Shown here one piece after another: positions 14,263-23,465 of a stretch of 33,991 bases of DNA. Where the stretch lies: the NCBI GenBank assembly GCA_007095845.1, contig SFBI01000177.1:1-33991 (forward strand), written 5' to 3'. Every line of letters starts with the position of its first letter. Position 1 is the first letter of the stretch. The notes beneath the pieces were generated by a model. It saw nothing but the letters and a program-made list of their open reading frames with translations, was not told where the DNA came from and searched no databases. This DNA comes from Microcystis aeruginosa Ma_MB_S_20031200_S102 (GTDB taxonomy: Bacteria > Cyanobacteriota > Cyanobacteriia > Cyanobacteriales > Microcystaceae). Made by a program: the position numbers and the translations under genes.

Positions 14263-16590
14263 TTACTGCATTTTTAACATCCACTCTACTGTGCGTTCAT
14301 ACAGTTCTAAATTACCAGTTTTTATCAAAGCATTAGCGGCTTTTTGTAAATAGTTAAGACTCGCTAATCTACTACTAGGATTTTTATCATCGTAGGTGGC
14401 AAGAGCCAAGTTATAATAAGCTTCGCCATAATTAGGCTGATAACTAATTGCTAATTGATAATCCGCAATTGCTTCTTTTTTCTTGCCGATTTTTTCCTTA
14501 ACTAAACCTCGATTATAGTAAGCTTCAGCATAGTTAGACTGGAGAGAAATGGCTATATTTAAATCCTCCAAAGCACCAGTATTATCTCCCAAATCAAAGC
14601 GAATAACTCCCCGGTTATTATAGGCGATCGGATTATTAGAATTCAAGCTAATTGCCCTATCTAAATCCTCCAAAGCACCTTCCTTATCCCCAGTTTGTCG
14701 TCGAATAATACCACGATTATTATAGGCGATCGGATTGGCCGATATTCTCGGTGTTACCTGTACCTGATCGGGAATAGTAGCGGTATCTGTGCGTGCATTT
14801 CCCCGATTACTATACACCGTCACATCGATAGGATTAATGCTCAAAGATTGAATGTAATCTGTAATCGCTCCTTGGTTATCTCCCACGTCAGTGCGACTAT
14901 TACCACGACTATAGAAAATTCTCGCATCGCGGACTTTTTGTAGGAATACATTATAATCCTCGATCGCTCCCTGTTTATCCCCTTTTTCAAAACGCGCATT
15001 AGCCCTTTTATGATATCCTTCTGGATCGTTAGGATAGGCAAGTAGATAAGTAGTATAATCTCTTTCGGCTGCGGCAAAACTTTTCAAAGCAAAATGAGCA
15101 TCTCCTCGCGCCTGAGCATGACAAGAAACATTATAATTAGGACGAAAATCAGTTTCTCTGGAGTTATAAAAATAATTTTTTTCAGCAGATTCTCGGATAT
15201 TTTCGCTACAGACAGAGCGAGAAGTAAAACTAGGTGTATTAATCCGATCATCTTGGGCTAAGGCAATATTATAATTATCTAAAGCCTCCTGATAACGCCC
15301 CAATTTATACAGCACTAATCCCCGATGATAGTAAGCGGCTGCATCATGACGATTTTGCGCCACTGCCGCAGTAAAATCCTCTAAAGCTCCCGCATATTCT
15401 TGATATTTATTAGCTCGCATTAACCCCCGATATACATAAGCTTTTGCGTCTTGGGGCTGCAGATAAATTGCTTGGTTATAATCTTGAATTGCCCCTTGAT
15501 TATTGTTGAGTCGTAGGTGAGCATAACCCCGTTTAAGAAATGCTCTAGCATGGGGAACTTTATCGTAGTTAGGATTAAAACGGATAACAAGTGCTAAGTC
15601 TTCAATTGCTCCATTATAATACTCGATCGCCATTTGATATCCCTGTGGGGAATTAGAAGATAAATTGGCTAATTCCACTTCCTCGTCAGCAATTTCAATT
15701 TGTACTCTGGCACGGTTTTGATAACTGCTAGGACTATTCTTGGCTAAAAATAAGTTAGGGGAGCATTTTAAAACGATTTTATAATCCTTAAAAGCTTCTC
15801 GTTTTCCCCCTATCTTTTCTAAAGCTATTGCCCGATTATAATAGCCTTCAATTAGATCTGGTTGATATAAAATAGCCAGATCATAATCTTTGATGGCCGC
15901 TGTATAATTACCCAAGCGAGAGTAGAGGTTTCCTCGATGATAATAGCCACGATAATTCTCGGTTTCATAACCTATGAAACGCTGGTAATAATCTAAAGCT
16001 AAGGATTGATGATTGAGGAAAGAGGCAATGATTGCCAAGTTAAAGTAAACTTCGCTTTTATTGGGATTATATTTAAATTCTTCCTGAAAATCTGATCGAG
16101 CAGCTTCTAATAATTTTAGCTGACGCTGCTCCTTAGCCATGGATAACTTTAACACACCTCTTTGATAATAGGCTTGAGCTAGTAACTGTCGATCTTTGAA
16201 CCCGGGAGCATTGTAATTACTATACCAAATATATTGACTAAAATCATCGATCGCTCCGTTTTGATCGTTAATTTTTTCTCGCGCTATTCCCCGTTGAATA
16301 TAAAGTTGAATTGTACCCGGATCACTAGGATAGGCTCGCAGAGTAGCTGAATAATTAGCAATTTCTCTTTTAAGAGCATTAGTATCCACTTCTTCCTTAG
16401 AAATGACAGGACATGGCAGGTTTTCTACTGCTTTAACCGAGTTAACTTCTAAACCAAATAATTCCCAAAATAACAGGGGAGACAATAAAAATATTTTTCT
16501 AAAAAACTTGACATCTAAACTGTTTCGTGCTAAGGATGTGAAAATAGCTTGCTCTGTCAGGGTTTTAGAGATTAAAGGTTGTTGTGGCAT
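14263..16590 (-). CDS. Large TPR-repeat protein
   Basis: 775 residues from ATG at 16590; a TTG 30 bp further out is less likely. An N-terminal hydrophobic segment (FFRKIFLLSPLLFWELFG, about 30-48) looks like a signal peptide or anchor. Most of the rest is tetratricopeptide repeats, with repeated AYYNRGL, AIxDYNxAI and GAIEDYN signatures across about residues 85-770, roughly fifteen units. Two C-terminal units share the string NPIAYNNRG, a sign of recent internal duplication. TPR proteins scaffold protein complexes; no enzyme domain is present. It is probably envelope or lumen facing. Neighbours give no clear partner. Confidence 0.85.
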   Translation of the reverse strand: MPQQPLISKTLTEQAIFTSLARNSLDVKFFRKIFLLSPLLFWELFGLEVNSVKAVENLPCPVISKEEVDTNALKREIANYSATLRAYPSDPGTIQLYIQRGIAREKINDQNGAIDDFSQYIWYSNYNAPGFKDRQLLAQAYYQRGVLKLSMAKEQRQLKLLEAARSDFQEEFKYNPNKSEVYFNLAIIASFLNHQSLALDYYQRFIGYETENYRGYYHRGNLYSRLGNYTAAIKDYDLAILYQPDLIEGYYNRAIALEKIGGKREAFKDYKIVLKCSPNLFLAKNSPSSYQNRARVQIEIADEEVELANLSSNSPQGYQMAIEYYNGAIEDLALVIRFNPNYDKVPHARAFLKRGYAHLRLNNNQGAIQDYNQAIYLQPQDAKAYVYRGLMRANKYQEYAGALEDFTAAVAQNRHDAAAYYHRGLVLYKLGRYQEALDNYNIALAQDDRINTPSFTSRSVCSENIRESAEKNYFYNSRETDFRPNYNVSCHAQARGDAHFALKSFAAAERDYTTYLLAYPNDPEGYHKRANARFEKGDKQGAIEDYNVFLQKVRDARIFYSRGNSRTDVGDNQGAITDYIQSLSINPIDVTVYSNRGNARTDTATIPDQVQVTPRISANPIAYNNRGIIRRQTGDKEGALEDLDRAISLNSNNPIAYNNRGVIRFDLGDNTGALEDLNIAISLQSNYAEAYYNRGLVKEKIGKKKEAIADYQLAISYQPNYGEAYYNLALATYDDKNPSSRLASLNYLQKAANALIKTGNLELYERTVEWMLKMQ

Positions 16591-17083
16591 GATGATTAAA
16601 AAAATTTGTAGTAAACTCAAATCTGAATTGCATCACTATTTGATCGTATTTGATAAAATACCGCAAATAGGGTTCGATAGTCAAGACATTTTCGGGGGTG
16701 ATTGTTAATTGACTCCACAACTTTTGCGAATTCCTCCCGTTGGCTCTCCTAAACTGGTTACGGCACATTAGTATTTTAAATGAGCTTAAAAACTTAGATA
16801 GTATGGAATCGAATAAGGCAAAAATATTTTTTGTTAGAATTAGTATCCCGTCAAAGTAAGTTATCGAGCCGCTATCGGGTCAAAATATCTAAAAGCACAG
16901 ATAAATTTGACATCGTCTTCGGTTTTATGGGTAGGATAGTTGTCTCTTGTCTTTTTTCTGCTCCTGTCTCGGATTTTCCTCACCTAACGGAAGATTTTTG
17001 ATGTTTACAGGAGAGCCTTTGATCTCAAACAGCCCAACTAACTCGATAAAATAAAAATTAATGGCAGCAAGGAGATGAAATTT
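16591..17083. other. Intergenic region between divergent TPR and CIA30 genes
   Basis: About 490 bp that must hold the promoters of two divergent genes. I see TTGACA at 16907-16912 followed 19 bp later by TAGGAT, a weak plus-strand promoter candidate. AAGGAG at 17069-17074 is the ribosome binding site of the next gene. No RNA gene or repeat is recognised. Confidence 0.4.
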
Positions 17084-18145
17084 ATGGCTGAGTCAAAAAA
17101 CTGGGATTTTCAGAGATTTTGGCAAACTCTCGACTATTTTGATAGTATTCCCCTCTGGAGTTGTCTGCAAAAGCTGCTCGGTTTCGGAGAAGATAAAAAA
17201 ATTCAGCTAACAAATGAGCAAGGCATGAAGACTATTTTAGTCATTGGTGGTGAAAACGCAATCGGTAGAAAGGTAATCACTCAACTACAACAGCAAAACT
17301 ATCAAATTCGCGCTTTAGTCGCTAATATTGCTGATGCTCGTCAATTATTCGGCGAAAATGTCGATTTATTCGCTCTGGAAACCCCGCAATTATTTACGGG
17401 GATTGATGAGATTATCTACTGTCAAGGGGAGAATAACCGCCATAGTTTGGCTAATTTACTCGATTTACTGAAAAATGCTGGTATAACCGCCGAAAAAACC
17501 CTCTTTGACTTTAGCAATCCCAGCAGTGACATCAAAGAAATCTGGGGTGCGGTGGATGATGTGGTAATGGGAGGAGTGAGCGAGAGTCAGATAACCCTAA
17601 CCGGAGGACGCGCTCTCTTTTCCGGTATCGTTAGAACCGAAAATAACGGCGGTTTTGCCTCAGTTCGTACCAAAAACCTGAATCCTCCCCTAAATTTATC
17701 TAACTACGAGGGAATAGAATTACAGATAGAAGGGGACGGAAAACGCTATAAATTAATTCTGCGTTGTGAAGGACGTTGGGACGGCATCGGTTACTGTTAT
17801 TCTTTTGATACACTTGATCGCACCTTGCAAAGGATTTCTATTCCCTTTCGCGATTTAATCCCAGTGGTGCGCGCCAAAACGATGGCAGATGCAGCCCTCT
17901 TTGATAGCAGTAGCCTCTATGCTTTGCAGTTAATGCAGAGTAAATTCGAGTACGATGGGGCCTTAAATCCCCGTTTCTCCCCGGGGTTATTTGCTTTAGA
18001 AATTGTCACAATTAAAGCCTACGGTGGCAAAAACCGCTTAATTATCGTTAAAGAAGGAGAAATCGTCGAAAAAAGCCTTTTAGATGCCAGTGGTTATCCC
18101 TACAAAGCGATCGATTCTGCTCAGATTTTCGCTAAACTTAATTAA
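17084..18145 (+). CDS. CIA30-family protein with shortened NAD(P)-binding N-terminal part
   Basis: 353 residues from the second ATG (17084), chosen because AAGGAG is 9 nt upstream; the first ATG at 17075 touches that site. Residues about 45-135 start with a Rossmann-like TILVIGGENAIGRKVITQL strand and loop, resembling NmrA/SDR proteins but only about 90 residues long. From about residue 145 a CIA30 (complex I intermediate-associated protein 30) domain shows GAVDDVVMGGVSESQI, ENNGGFASVRT and a beta-sandwich pattern to the end. Cyanobacterial CIA30 proteins often carry a full Rossmann domain, so this one may have lost part of it. A role in NDH-1 or other complex assembly is possible but unproven. 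Confidence 0.8.
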   Translation: MAESKNWDFQRFWQTLDYFDSIPLWSCLQKLLGFGEDKKIQLTNEQGMKTILVIGGENAIGRKVITQLQQQNYQIRALVANIADARQLFGENVDLFALETPQLFTGIDEIIYCQGENNRHSLANLLDLLKNAGITAEKTLFDFSNPSSDIKEIWGAVDDVVMGGVSESQITLTGGRALFSGIVRTENNGGFASVRTKNLNPPLNLSNYEGIELQIEGDGKRYKLILRCEGRWDGIGYCYSFDTLDRTLQRISIPFRDLIPVVRAKTMADAALFDSSSLYALQLMQSKFEYDGALNPRFSPGLFALEIVTIKAYGGKNRLIIVKEGEIVEKSLLDASGYPYKAIDSAQIFAKLN

Positions 18146-18231
18146 TTTAAATAAGCTTGGAACTCAAGGTACACTACTGAACATAGGGTTAAGATCATGA
18201 CTATCGGGAGCATAATTAAGGAGGTATGTTC

Positions 18232-18852
18232 ATGAGTGAACAGAATCCCTACGAACAACTTGGGGTGACTGAAGAATCCTCTTTTGAAGAAATTCAAGAG
18301 GCCAAACAAAGACTGGTGCAACAGTATCAGAATGATAGCAAAATTGTCGAATCGATCGAGGCCGCCTACGATTCTGTCCTTATGGATCGACTGCGGATGC
18401 GACAGGAAGGTAGAATCAAAGTGCCTGATCGCATTCGTTTTCCCGAACGTCTGACGATTCCGGTGGAAAGTAAACCAGTTACTAGCGGCAAATCTCCTAA
18501 CTGGTGGAAAAGCTCAATCGATACACCTTCTGCAAAGGACATCGCTATACCAGCAGTGATTTACGCTTGTTTAGGAGCAATCACGCTGTTAGTTCCCGAT
18601 CCCAGTGGCTCCCTTTTACCGCTGCTCCTAGCTTTTGGCGTTTTCGTTAATATCTATTTTTTCAACCGCAAAGAAAAACGTTTTGGCCGCGCCTTACTAT
18701 TCACTCTCGCTGGTTTAGTGCTAGGAGTCGCTCTGGGAGCGGGATTAGCCAGTTTAGCTGCCAAGGCTGATTTGAACGCTTTCGGCGATCGCCAAATTTA
18801 TGCGCTCATCACTTTTCTGATCTTTTGGGTGATTAGTAGTTTTTTCCGTTAA
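18232..18852 (+). CDS. CPP1-like protein (J-like domain plus membrane helices)
   Basis: About 206 residues. The N terminus (NPYEQLGVTEESSFEEIQEA, about 4-55) is J-domain-like but lacks the HPD motif of true DnaJ proteins. The second half has about four hydrophobic helices (from about residue 100). This is the plan of chloroplast CPP1/DUF3353 proteins, which act as chaperone-like protectors of protochlorophyllide oxidoreductase in plants. The cyanobacterial role is inferred. Start 18232 is preferred over 18226 because AAGGAGG (18218-18224) is 7 nt away. Its stop overlaps the convergent HAD gene by 4 bp. Confidence 0.82.
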   Translation: MSEQNPYEQLGVTEESSFEEIQEAKQRLVQQYQNDSKIVESIEAAYDSVLMDRLRMRQEGRIKVPDRIRFPERLTIPVESKPVTSGKSPNWWKSSIDTPSAKDIAIPAVIYACLGAITLLVPDPSGSLLPLLLAFGVFVNIYFFNRKEKRFGRALLFTLAGLVLGVALGAGLASLAAKADLNAFGDRQIYALITFLIFWVISSFFR

Positions 18853-19544
18853 CCACTCGCTCGTAGGGAGCCTAAGATCACGTCCACTGCTTCCCCAAGG
18901 TTATTGACGATATAATCAGGCTCGTAGCTCTCTAAACGGGAACGGCTGCGAATCCCCGATAATACGCCAATAACCTTAATATTTTGGCTCTTAGCGGCGG
19001 CAATATCCGCTTCCGTATCCCCCACCATCCAAGTATCGGCAGCCGCTGGCAGTTCCTTAGCGGCCTTAGCCATAAGCAGGGTTTTGTCGCGCACGTCGTT
19101 GGTTTTCGTGTAATTATTATTTAGACAATAACGACGATTAGCGGCGAAAAAACGACCGATATCGTGGCGATTAAAGGCATGATCTAGCTCAGATACCCGC
19201 CGCATCGTCATCACGACTAAATCTATCTTTAAATCTTGGATTTTCTGGAGAGTTTCCAAAGAACCAACCACCGGGCGATCGTGGACAAGATAGGGTAAAG
19301 TATGGACAGTTTGACGACGAAGATGGGCAAATTTCCGCGCTTGATCTTCATCTAATCCTGACATTTCCCCGATGCGCTTCTCAGAAACCTGATCCCGTTT
19401 TAACTGCCAGAACTCTGCTTTCGATAATTCCCCAATAATTTGACCTTTATAGGCGGTTTTCTGCAAACAGTACTGATAAACTTGGTAATATCGCTCCGAT
19501 ACGTCCATTATCGGGCCGTCAAAGTCGCTAATTAGTCTCAACAT
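18849..19544 (-). CDS. HAD-family hydrolase (phosphatase)
   Basis: 231 residues from ATG 19544, placing the nucleophile motif DFDGPIMD (Asp7, Asp9) at the usual distance from the start; the longer frame to 19583 begins with TTG. Motif II is in VVMTMRR, and the magnesium-binding motif is MVGDTEADIAAAK near the C terminus. The cap region is helical, as in phosphoglycolate phosphatase-like enzymes. The substrate is unknown; in cyanobacteria 2-phosphoglycolate is one possibility. It converges with the CPP1-like gene. Confidence 0.8.
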   Translation of the reverse strand: MLRLISDFDGPIMDVSERYYQVYQYCLQKTAYKGQIIGELSKAEFWQLKRDQVSEKRIGEMSGLDEDQARKFAHLRRQTVHTLPYLVHDRPVVGSLETLQKIQDLKIDLVVMTMRRVSELDHAFNRHDIGRFFAANRRYCLNNNYTKTNDVRDKTLLMAKAAKELPAAADTWMVGDTEADIAAAKSQNIKVIGVLSGIRSRSRLESYEPDYIVNNLGEAVDVILGSLRASG

Positions 19545-19740
19545 CGCTCTAATGCTTCTCACTTTATTAATTTTTATATACAAGTTACCCTACAGTCTTG
19601 ACAATGACAAGAGTTTTGTCAGGAAAAAAATTAGGGAAATGGGGAGATAGGAGAACTCAACTAAAACCCCAACATCCCAACACCCTTCAGTACCAATATC
19701 CCTAAGACTTCATTTTTGATATTTGTGGTGAAAATTTTTT

Positions 19741-19850
19741 CATTGGGACTGACTCCAGCAACAAACTTTTTGCAGCAAACCCTATTGAGGGTCTGCTGCA
19801 AAAGGTTTTGTGTGGGGGTAGGGTGTGGGGTTTTACCGATTTTGATAATG
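19741..19850. mobile_element. Two family 1 MITE ends meeting head to head
   Basis: CTTTTTGCAGCAAACCCT (19766-19783) and AGGGTCTGCTGCAAAAGG (19788-19805) form an inverted repeat with 16 of 18 matches around a 4-nt spacer. Each arm is a family 1 terminus. The right part continues as GTAGGGTGTGGGGTTTTACC and GATTTTGA, the complement of the interior of copy B, and fades after about 19846. The left part retains only about 40 bp. Neither fragment is complete. Confidence 0.65.
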
Positions 19851-19997
19851 GCTTTAGCTAAATTATAATTGCCTACTACGCCTTTAAAATTAGGCTCTTC
19901 TAGGTTCTGTGTGATCAGTTTAACTTACTACAATATGATTGATCGATCTTTGTGTCCTTTGTGTCTCTGTGGTTCGTTCCACCCCCTCGCTAGGAGG

Positions 19998-20111
19998 AAT
20001 GTATCTTATAGCGTTTCTGATTCACAAGAGGTACATTCCCGATCCTGAACAGATTAATCAGCAAAGGTTTAAGTGTGCCGCACAGATGCGAGAACCGCTA
20101 TAGAATACATT
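19998..20111. mobile_element. MITE-like repeat, family 3 (114 bp)
   Basis: The outer 21 bp at each end form an inverted repeat with 18 of 21 matches: AATGTATCTTATAGCGTTTC at the left, and AGAACCGCTATAGAATACAT read inward at the right. The interior has no coding frame. It lies between the HAD gene and cbiT. Elements with TATAGCG-type ends are familiar in Microcystis DNA, though I cannot name the parent insertion sequence. Confidence 0.6.
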
Positions 20112-20187
20112 TTACCCACCAAATCCAAGAGAGCCAAAATTAAGGTTTTCTACAGCAATAACAATAAATCCGGTTATTAAAAACTGA

Positions 20188-20829
20188 TTATTTATTCTCC
20201 GTTTTGCCGTTCGGTTGAGCGTTCGTGTGAGTGAACGGATCGAGTTTATCACCACTCAGGATAAACATGGGATCAACGGCAGCAAAAACTTGCTGAATAC
20301 CCCTCGTTTCTAGACGATTTACTGCCGCTTGTACGATCTCGATATTACGGGCCTGTAAATTAGAAAAGCCTTCGGAAAATTGATAGAGGGTTTCCAAATT
20401 ATTGGCCGTAGCCACGATGCGTCCGTTGGGTTTCAGGTATTGCCACACTTCTTGCAGCACCGATTTAATCGGTTTGCCGCCCTCGATACAGACGCGATCG
20501 GGTGCTAGGGATATATTGGGTAAACAATCGGGAGCGCTGCCTTCAAAAACCGTAACATTTTTTACCCTAAAGCGATCGCAATTACGGCGGATTAAACTCG
20601 CCACTTCTTCATCCCTTTCAATAGCAATAATCGGACTATTGGGGCATAATAAGCCAATTTCAACGGGAATAGTGCCAGTTCCAGCCCCTATATCCCAGAA
20701 AACCCCCCCATCGCTTAACCGCAAAGCGGAAATCATCAATAATCTCACCTCGCGTTTACTCAAGGGAATCCCAGGCAAACGTTCGAACAGTTCATCGGGA
20801 ATACCGGGGGTTTTATATAACCAAGTCAT
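20188..20829 (-). CDS. cbiT: Cobalt-precorrin-6B C15-methyltransferase CbiT
   Basis: 213 residues. The N terminus TPGIPDELFERLPGIPLSKR with EVR is the CbiT signature. The SAM-binding motif is FWDIGAGTGTIPVEIG (about 44-59), and IEGGKPIK marks the later active-site region. The enzyme methylates C15 and decarboxylates the C12 acetate side chain during corrin synthesis. In some organisms CbiT is fused to CbiE; here it stands alone. The corrin gene cbiA is divergent, 434 bp away. A short hydrophilic C-terminal tail is extra to the fold. Confidence 0.9.
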   Translation of the reverse strand: MTWLYKTPGIPDELFERLPGIPLSKREVRLLMISALRLSDGGVFWDIGAGTGTIPVEIGLLCPNSPIIAIERDEEVASLIRRNCDRFRVKNVTVFEGSAPDCLPNISLAPDRVCIEGGKPIKSVLQEVWQYLKPNGRIVATANNLETLYQFSEGFSNLQARNIEIVQAAVNRLETRGIQQVFAAVDPMFILSGDKLDPFTHTNAQPNGKTENK

Positions 20830-21263
20830 GGGGAATCAATTATTGAGAAGCTTTACTAGCAAGCATTATCATACAAATTTGTCAAGTTTTGTTTATCAGT
20901 TAAACAGGTACTTTTCTAGGGATGCAACCCTGATTATAGCGATAAGAAGCTATTATTTGTGATTATAGGCTTTTTCATGTCAAGGGAATGATGATCTATC
21001 AAGTTAAAATTGATGGATATAATTGGGTTAACTTCAATTGGCAGTCAACTGGAGAATAGGAACGCTCTCTTAGTTTAGGGACTTACCCTTTGATATTGTA
21101 CCATTTAGGGCTTGTCTGATTCTTCCACAGAGCAATGGTCTGGCTGGGACATTATTTCTACCCAATTCCCTAGGGTAATTGCCCGTTATTTTGTATAAGG
21201 TGAACATTGAATGTATAACAGGTTAATTAAGTCTAGCTCGATCTCGAAAAGAAACAACTAATC
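20830..21263. other. Intergenic region between divergent cbiT and cbiA
   Basis: This gap holds the promoters of two cobalamin genes. I looked for a cobalamin riboswitch ahead of cbiA and saw no B12-box-like sequence. A 23-codon frame at 20988-21059 (MMIYQVKIDGYNWVNFNWQS then TGE) follows AAGGGA. It may be a tiny peptide gene or a remnant. TATTTTGTATAAGGTG near 21190 offers a possible -10 region for cbiA. Confidence 0.4.
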
Positions 21264-22640
21264 ATGATCATCGCAGGAGAAAGGAGCGGAGTCGGTAAAA
21301 CTACGATTACCCTGGCAATCTTAGCCTATTTAATCAGTCGTGGCGATCGAGTGCAATCTTTTAAAGTCGGACCAGATTATATCGATCCCATGTTCCATAC
21401 TCATTTTACCAGTCGCCCCTGTCGCAATCTCGATCCGGTTTTAACTTCTGAAGACTATGTAAAAACCTGTTTTGCCCAACATTGTCAAAACGTCGATTAT
21501 GCTCTGATTGAAGGAGTAATGGGGCTATTTGATGGTATTCAATTAAGCGCTACTCAATTTCCCGATTATGCCAGTACCGCCCATATTGCCCGTATTTTAG
21601 GGCTTCCTCTGCTTTTAGTTATCGATTGTAGTCGTTTATCTACCTCTGTCGCCGCTATTGTCCGCGGTTATCAATCTTTAGACAAAAATCTCCATCTGGC
21701 CGGGGTTATCCTCAATCGGGTTGGTAGCGATCGCCATCTGCAATTACTGCAAACCGCCCTAGAATCCATCAATATGCCCATTGTCGGGGTTTTGCGTCGT
21801 CAAGATTCCCTGACAATTCCTGATCGCCATCTAGGATTAGTTCCCAGGGATGAACTAGGAGAAATCAGGGAACTACAAGATAAACTGGCTTCTATTGCCC
21901 AAAACTGCTTTAATTGGGACATTCTCTTGCCTTTACTGACTATTTCTCCCCAAGAGAACCAGAAAAATCCCCCAGAAGCAAATAAGCTTTTTCCCCCTAT
22001 CCGTATCGGCATTGCCAGAGATAAGGCTTTTAACTTTTATTATCCCGATAATCTCGATATTTTAGCCAATTTAGGCGCGGAATTAGTCTTTTGGAGTCCC
22101 TTGCAAGGGGCAAATTTGCCTGAAAACCTGCAAGGATTGTACTTTGGTGGCGGTTTTCCCGAAATCTTTGCCCCGGAATTGGCCGCTAACACCCCTATCT
22201 TAACCCAGGTGAGAAAAGCGATCGCATCTGGAATGCCCACCTACGCCGAATGTGGAGGATTAATGTATTTATGTGACAAAATAGTTGATTTTGAGCAAAA
22301 AAATCATTCCATGTTGCAAATAATCCCCCAATCTGCTATAATGTCCTCGAAGTTGACCCTAGGTTATCGACAAGCCATCGCCAAACAGGAGACGATCCTG
22401 CTCAAAGCAGGTCAACCAGTGCGCGGCCATGAATTCCATCGCTCCCAATTAAGCGGGGTAAGCGACGCACCGATTTATCAACTGCAAGCATTCCCCAAAA
22501 GTACTATCAATGGCGAAGGGTGGCAAGGTAAAAATCTACACGCTTCCTATCTGCACCTACATTTTGGGGCTAACCTCAGCCTGCCGAAAAAATTTTTAGC
22601 TGCCGGCCTTGATTTTTTGCGAACAGCTGCGTTAAGCTAG
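21264..22640 (+). CDS. cbiA: Cobyrinate a,c-diamide synthase CbiA
   Basis: 458 residues, normal for CbiA. The N-terminal ATPase domain begins MIIAGERSGVGKTT, with a P-loop variant, then VGPDYIDPMFH and EGVMGLFDG. The C-terminal glutamine-amidotransferase-like domain has YFGGGFPEIFAPELA and the nucleophile segment YAECGGLMYL, ending with the HLHFG motif (SYLHLHFGAN). It uses glutamine and ATP to amidate the a and c side chains of cobyrinate. No Shine-Dalgarno sequence is obvious before the ATG. Together with cbiT this shows a corrin pathway. Confidence 0.93.
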   Translation: MIIAGERSGVGKTTITLAILAYLISRGDRVQSFKVGPDYIDPMFHTHFTSRPCRNLDPVLTSEDYVKTCFAQHCQNVDYALIEGVMGLFDGIQLSATQFPDYASTAHIARILGLPLLLVIDCSRLSTSVAAIVRGYQSLDKNLHLAGVILNRVGSDRHLQLLQTALESINMPIVGVLRRQDSLTIPDRHLGLVPRDELGEIRELQDKLASIAQNCFNWDILLPLLTISPQENQKNPPEANKLFPPIRIGIARDKAFNFYYPDNLDILANLGAELVFWSPLQGANLPENLQGLYFGGGFPEIFAPELAANTPILTQVRKAIASGMPTYAECGGLMYLCDKIVDFEQKNHSMLQIIPQSAIMSSKLTLGYRQAIAKQETILLKAGQPVRGHEFHRSQLSGVSDAPIYQLQAFPKSTINGEGWQGKNLHASYLHLHFGANLSLPKKFLAAGLDFLRTAALS

Positions 22641-22715
22641 TTCCAGATAAATTTGATAATCAATCCGTTAAGGGATACAGGAGGTGATGTCGATGGTAGA
22701 AAGTAGTAAAAGCAT

Positions 22716-22880
22716 GGGTCTCCTAATCGACAATAGCTGGCTGTGCGCCGGGGCTGTTCTCTAGACCCCACGTCTAAACAAGATTTAGACTAGCTGGAGT
22801 TCCTTCCGGCAGTCTGGTGTCGATTATGATGACCCGCTACACCGCCCTTACCGAGCAATTGGTGAGGGCGGATAGTTTTT
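22716..22880 (+). ncRNA. Candidate structured small RNA of unknown family
   Basis: A long closing stem is visible: GGGTC (22716-22720) with GACCC (22831-22835), and TAATCGACA (22724-22732) with TGTCGATTA (22818-22826), separated by a small internal loop. Inside, CCGG and CTG segments can pair with CCGGCAG near 22805, and GTCTAAA/TTTAGAC forms a hairpin at about 22776-22794. A strong intrinsic terminator follows at 22842-22880. No reading frame explains the stretch. The rod shape recalls 6S RNA, but the closed part is only about 120 nt, and I do not recognise a conserved motif. The 5' end and promoter are uncertain. Confidence 0.5.
22842..22880 (+). terminator. Intrinsic terminator
   Basis: CCGCCCTTACC (22842-22852) pairs with GGTGAGGGCGG (22861-22871) through 11 bp with one G-U. 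TTTTT follows at 22876-22880. It ends either the cbiA transcript or the candidate RNA. Confidence 0.75.
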
Positions 22881-22911
22881 CAGGGTTTCCCGTAATCTCG
22901 GCACTTTAACT

Positions 22912-23298
22912 CTACGGGTGCAAACTAACCCATCGCCGATTCTGGTTTGGGGACACCATTTTAACGCCTGTCACCGAAATAATATTATTGGCGAGATTCT
23001 CCGCCATCATGGGAATCAATCGATTTATATTATTCTTATAAGCTTTGATCCAGAATTCGGAGAGTTTCTCTCTCGCCTCCTCATTGACGTAGATAGTTTT
23101 ATCTGGCGTAATCAATACCATTGCCACGTGACCAGTGTTTTCCGTAATGGCAAAGACAAACTGCTCACGGTCGGACTTGAGACCTTCGTACCAGTAGTCT
23201 ATGTGTTCTTCTAATTCGTACTCATAGAGAGTGCGTTCCATCTTGCCATCTTCTAGTAAGGCCTTACGCAGTGTATTGGCTATCTTTTTTTGTTTCAT
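22912..23298 (-). CDS. Small conserved-type protein of unknown function
   Basis: 128 residues, charged and soluble, with no signal peptide. The N terminus is basic (MKQKKIANTLRKALLEDGKM). The middle has YELEEHIDYWYEGLKSDREQ and a beta-rich FVFAITENTGHVAMVLITPD. The C-terminal part is helical. The compact alternation looks like a folded domain rather than a random frame. I do not recognise the family. It points toward the candidate RNA and cbiA. Confidence 0.6.
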   Translation of the reverse strand: MKQKKIANTLRKALLEDGKMERTLYEYELEEHIDYWYEGLKSDREQFVFAITENTGHVAMVLITPDKTIYVNEEAREKLSEFWIKAYKNNINRLIPMMAENLANNIISVTGVKMVSPNQNRRWVSLHP

Positions 23299-23465
23299 GG
23301 TCTTGTCCCTGCTTTTGCGGGTGTTAAGTTTCGTTGATTAGACATCGCTCCCTAGACGTGTATGAAAGTGCCACTATAGAAATCATCAATTAACCTGAAT
23401 CACAGAACCTTGCCCGACTGGTTGAGATGAGCCTGTCATTTGAGCCTAAGTCTTCTCTCTGTAAG

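Noticed and set aside
20830-21263. Cobalamin riboswitch ahead of cbiA
   Set aside because: No B12-box-like sequence or matching hairpins were seen in the leader.
22716-22880. tmRNA or SRP RNA identity for the structured region
   Set aside because: GGGGCTG and a CCGGAAGG-like string on the complement are superficially similar, but the tRNA-like ends of tmRNA and the full SRP loop motif are absent.
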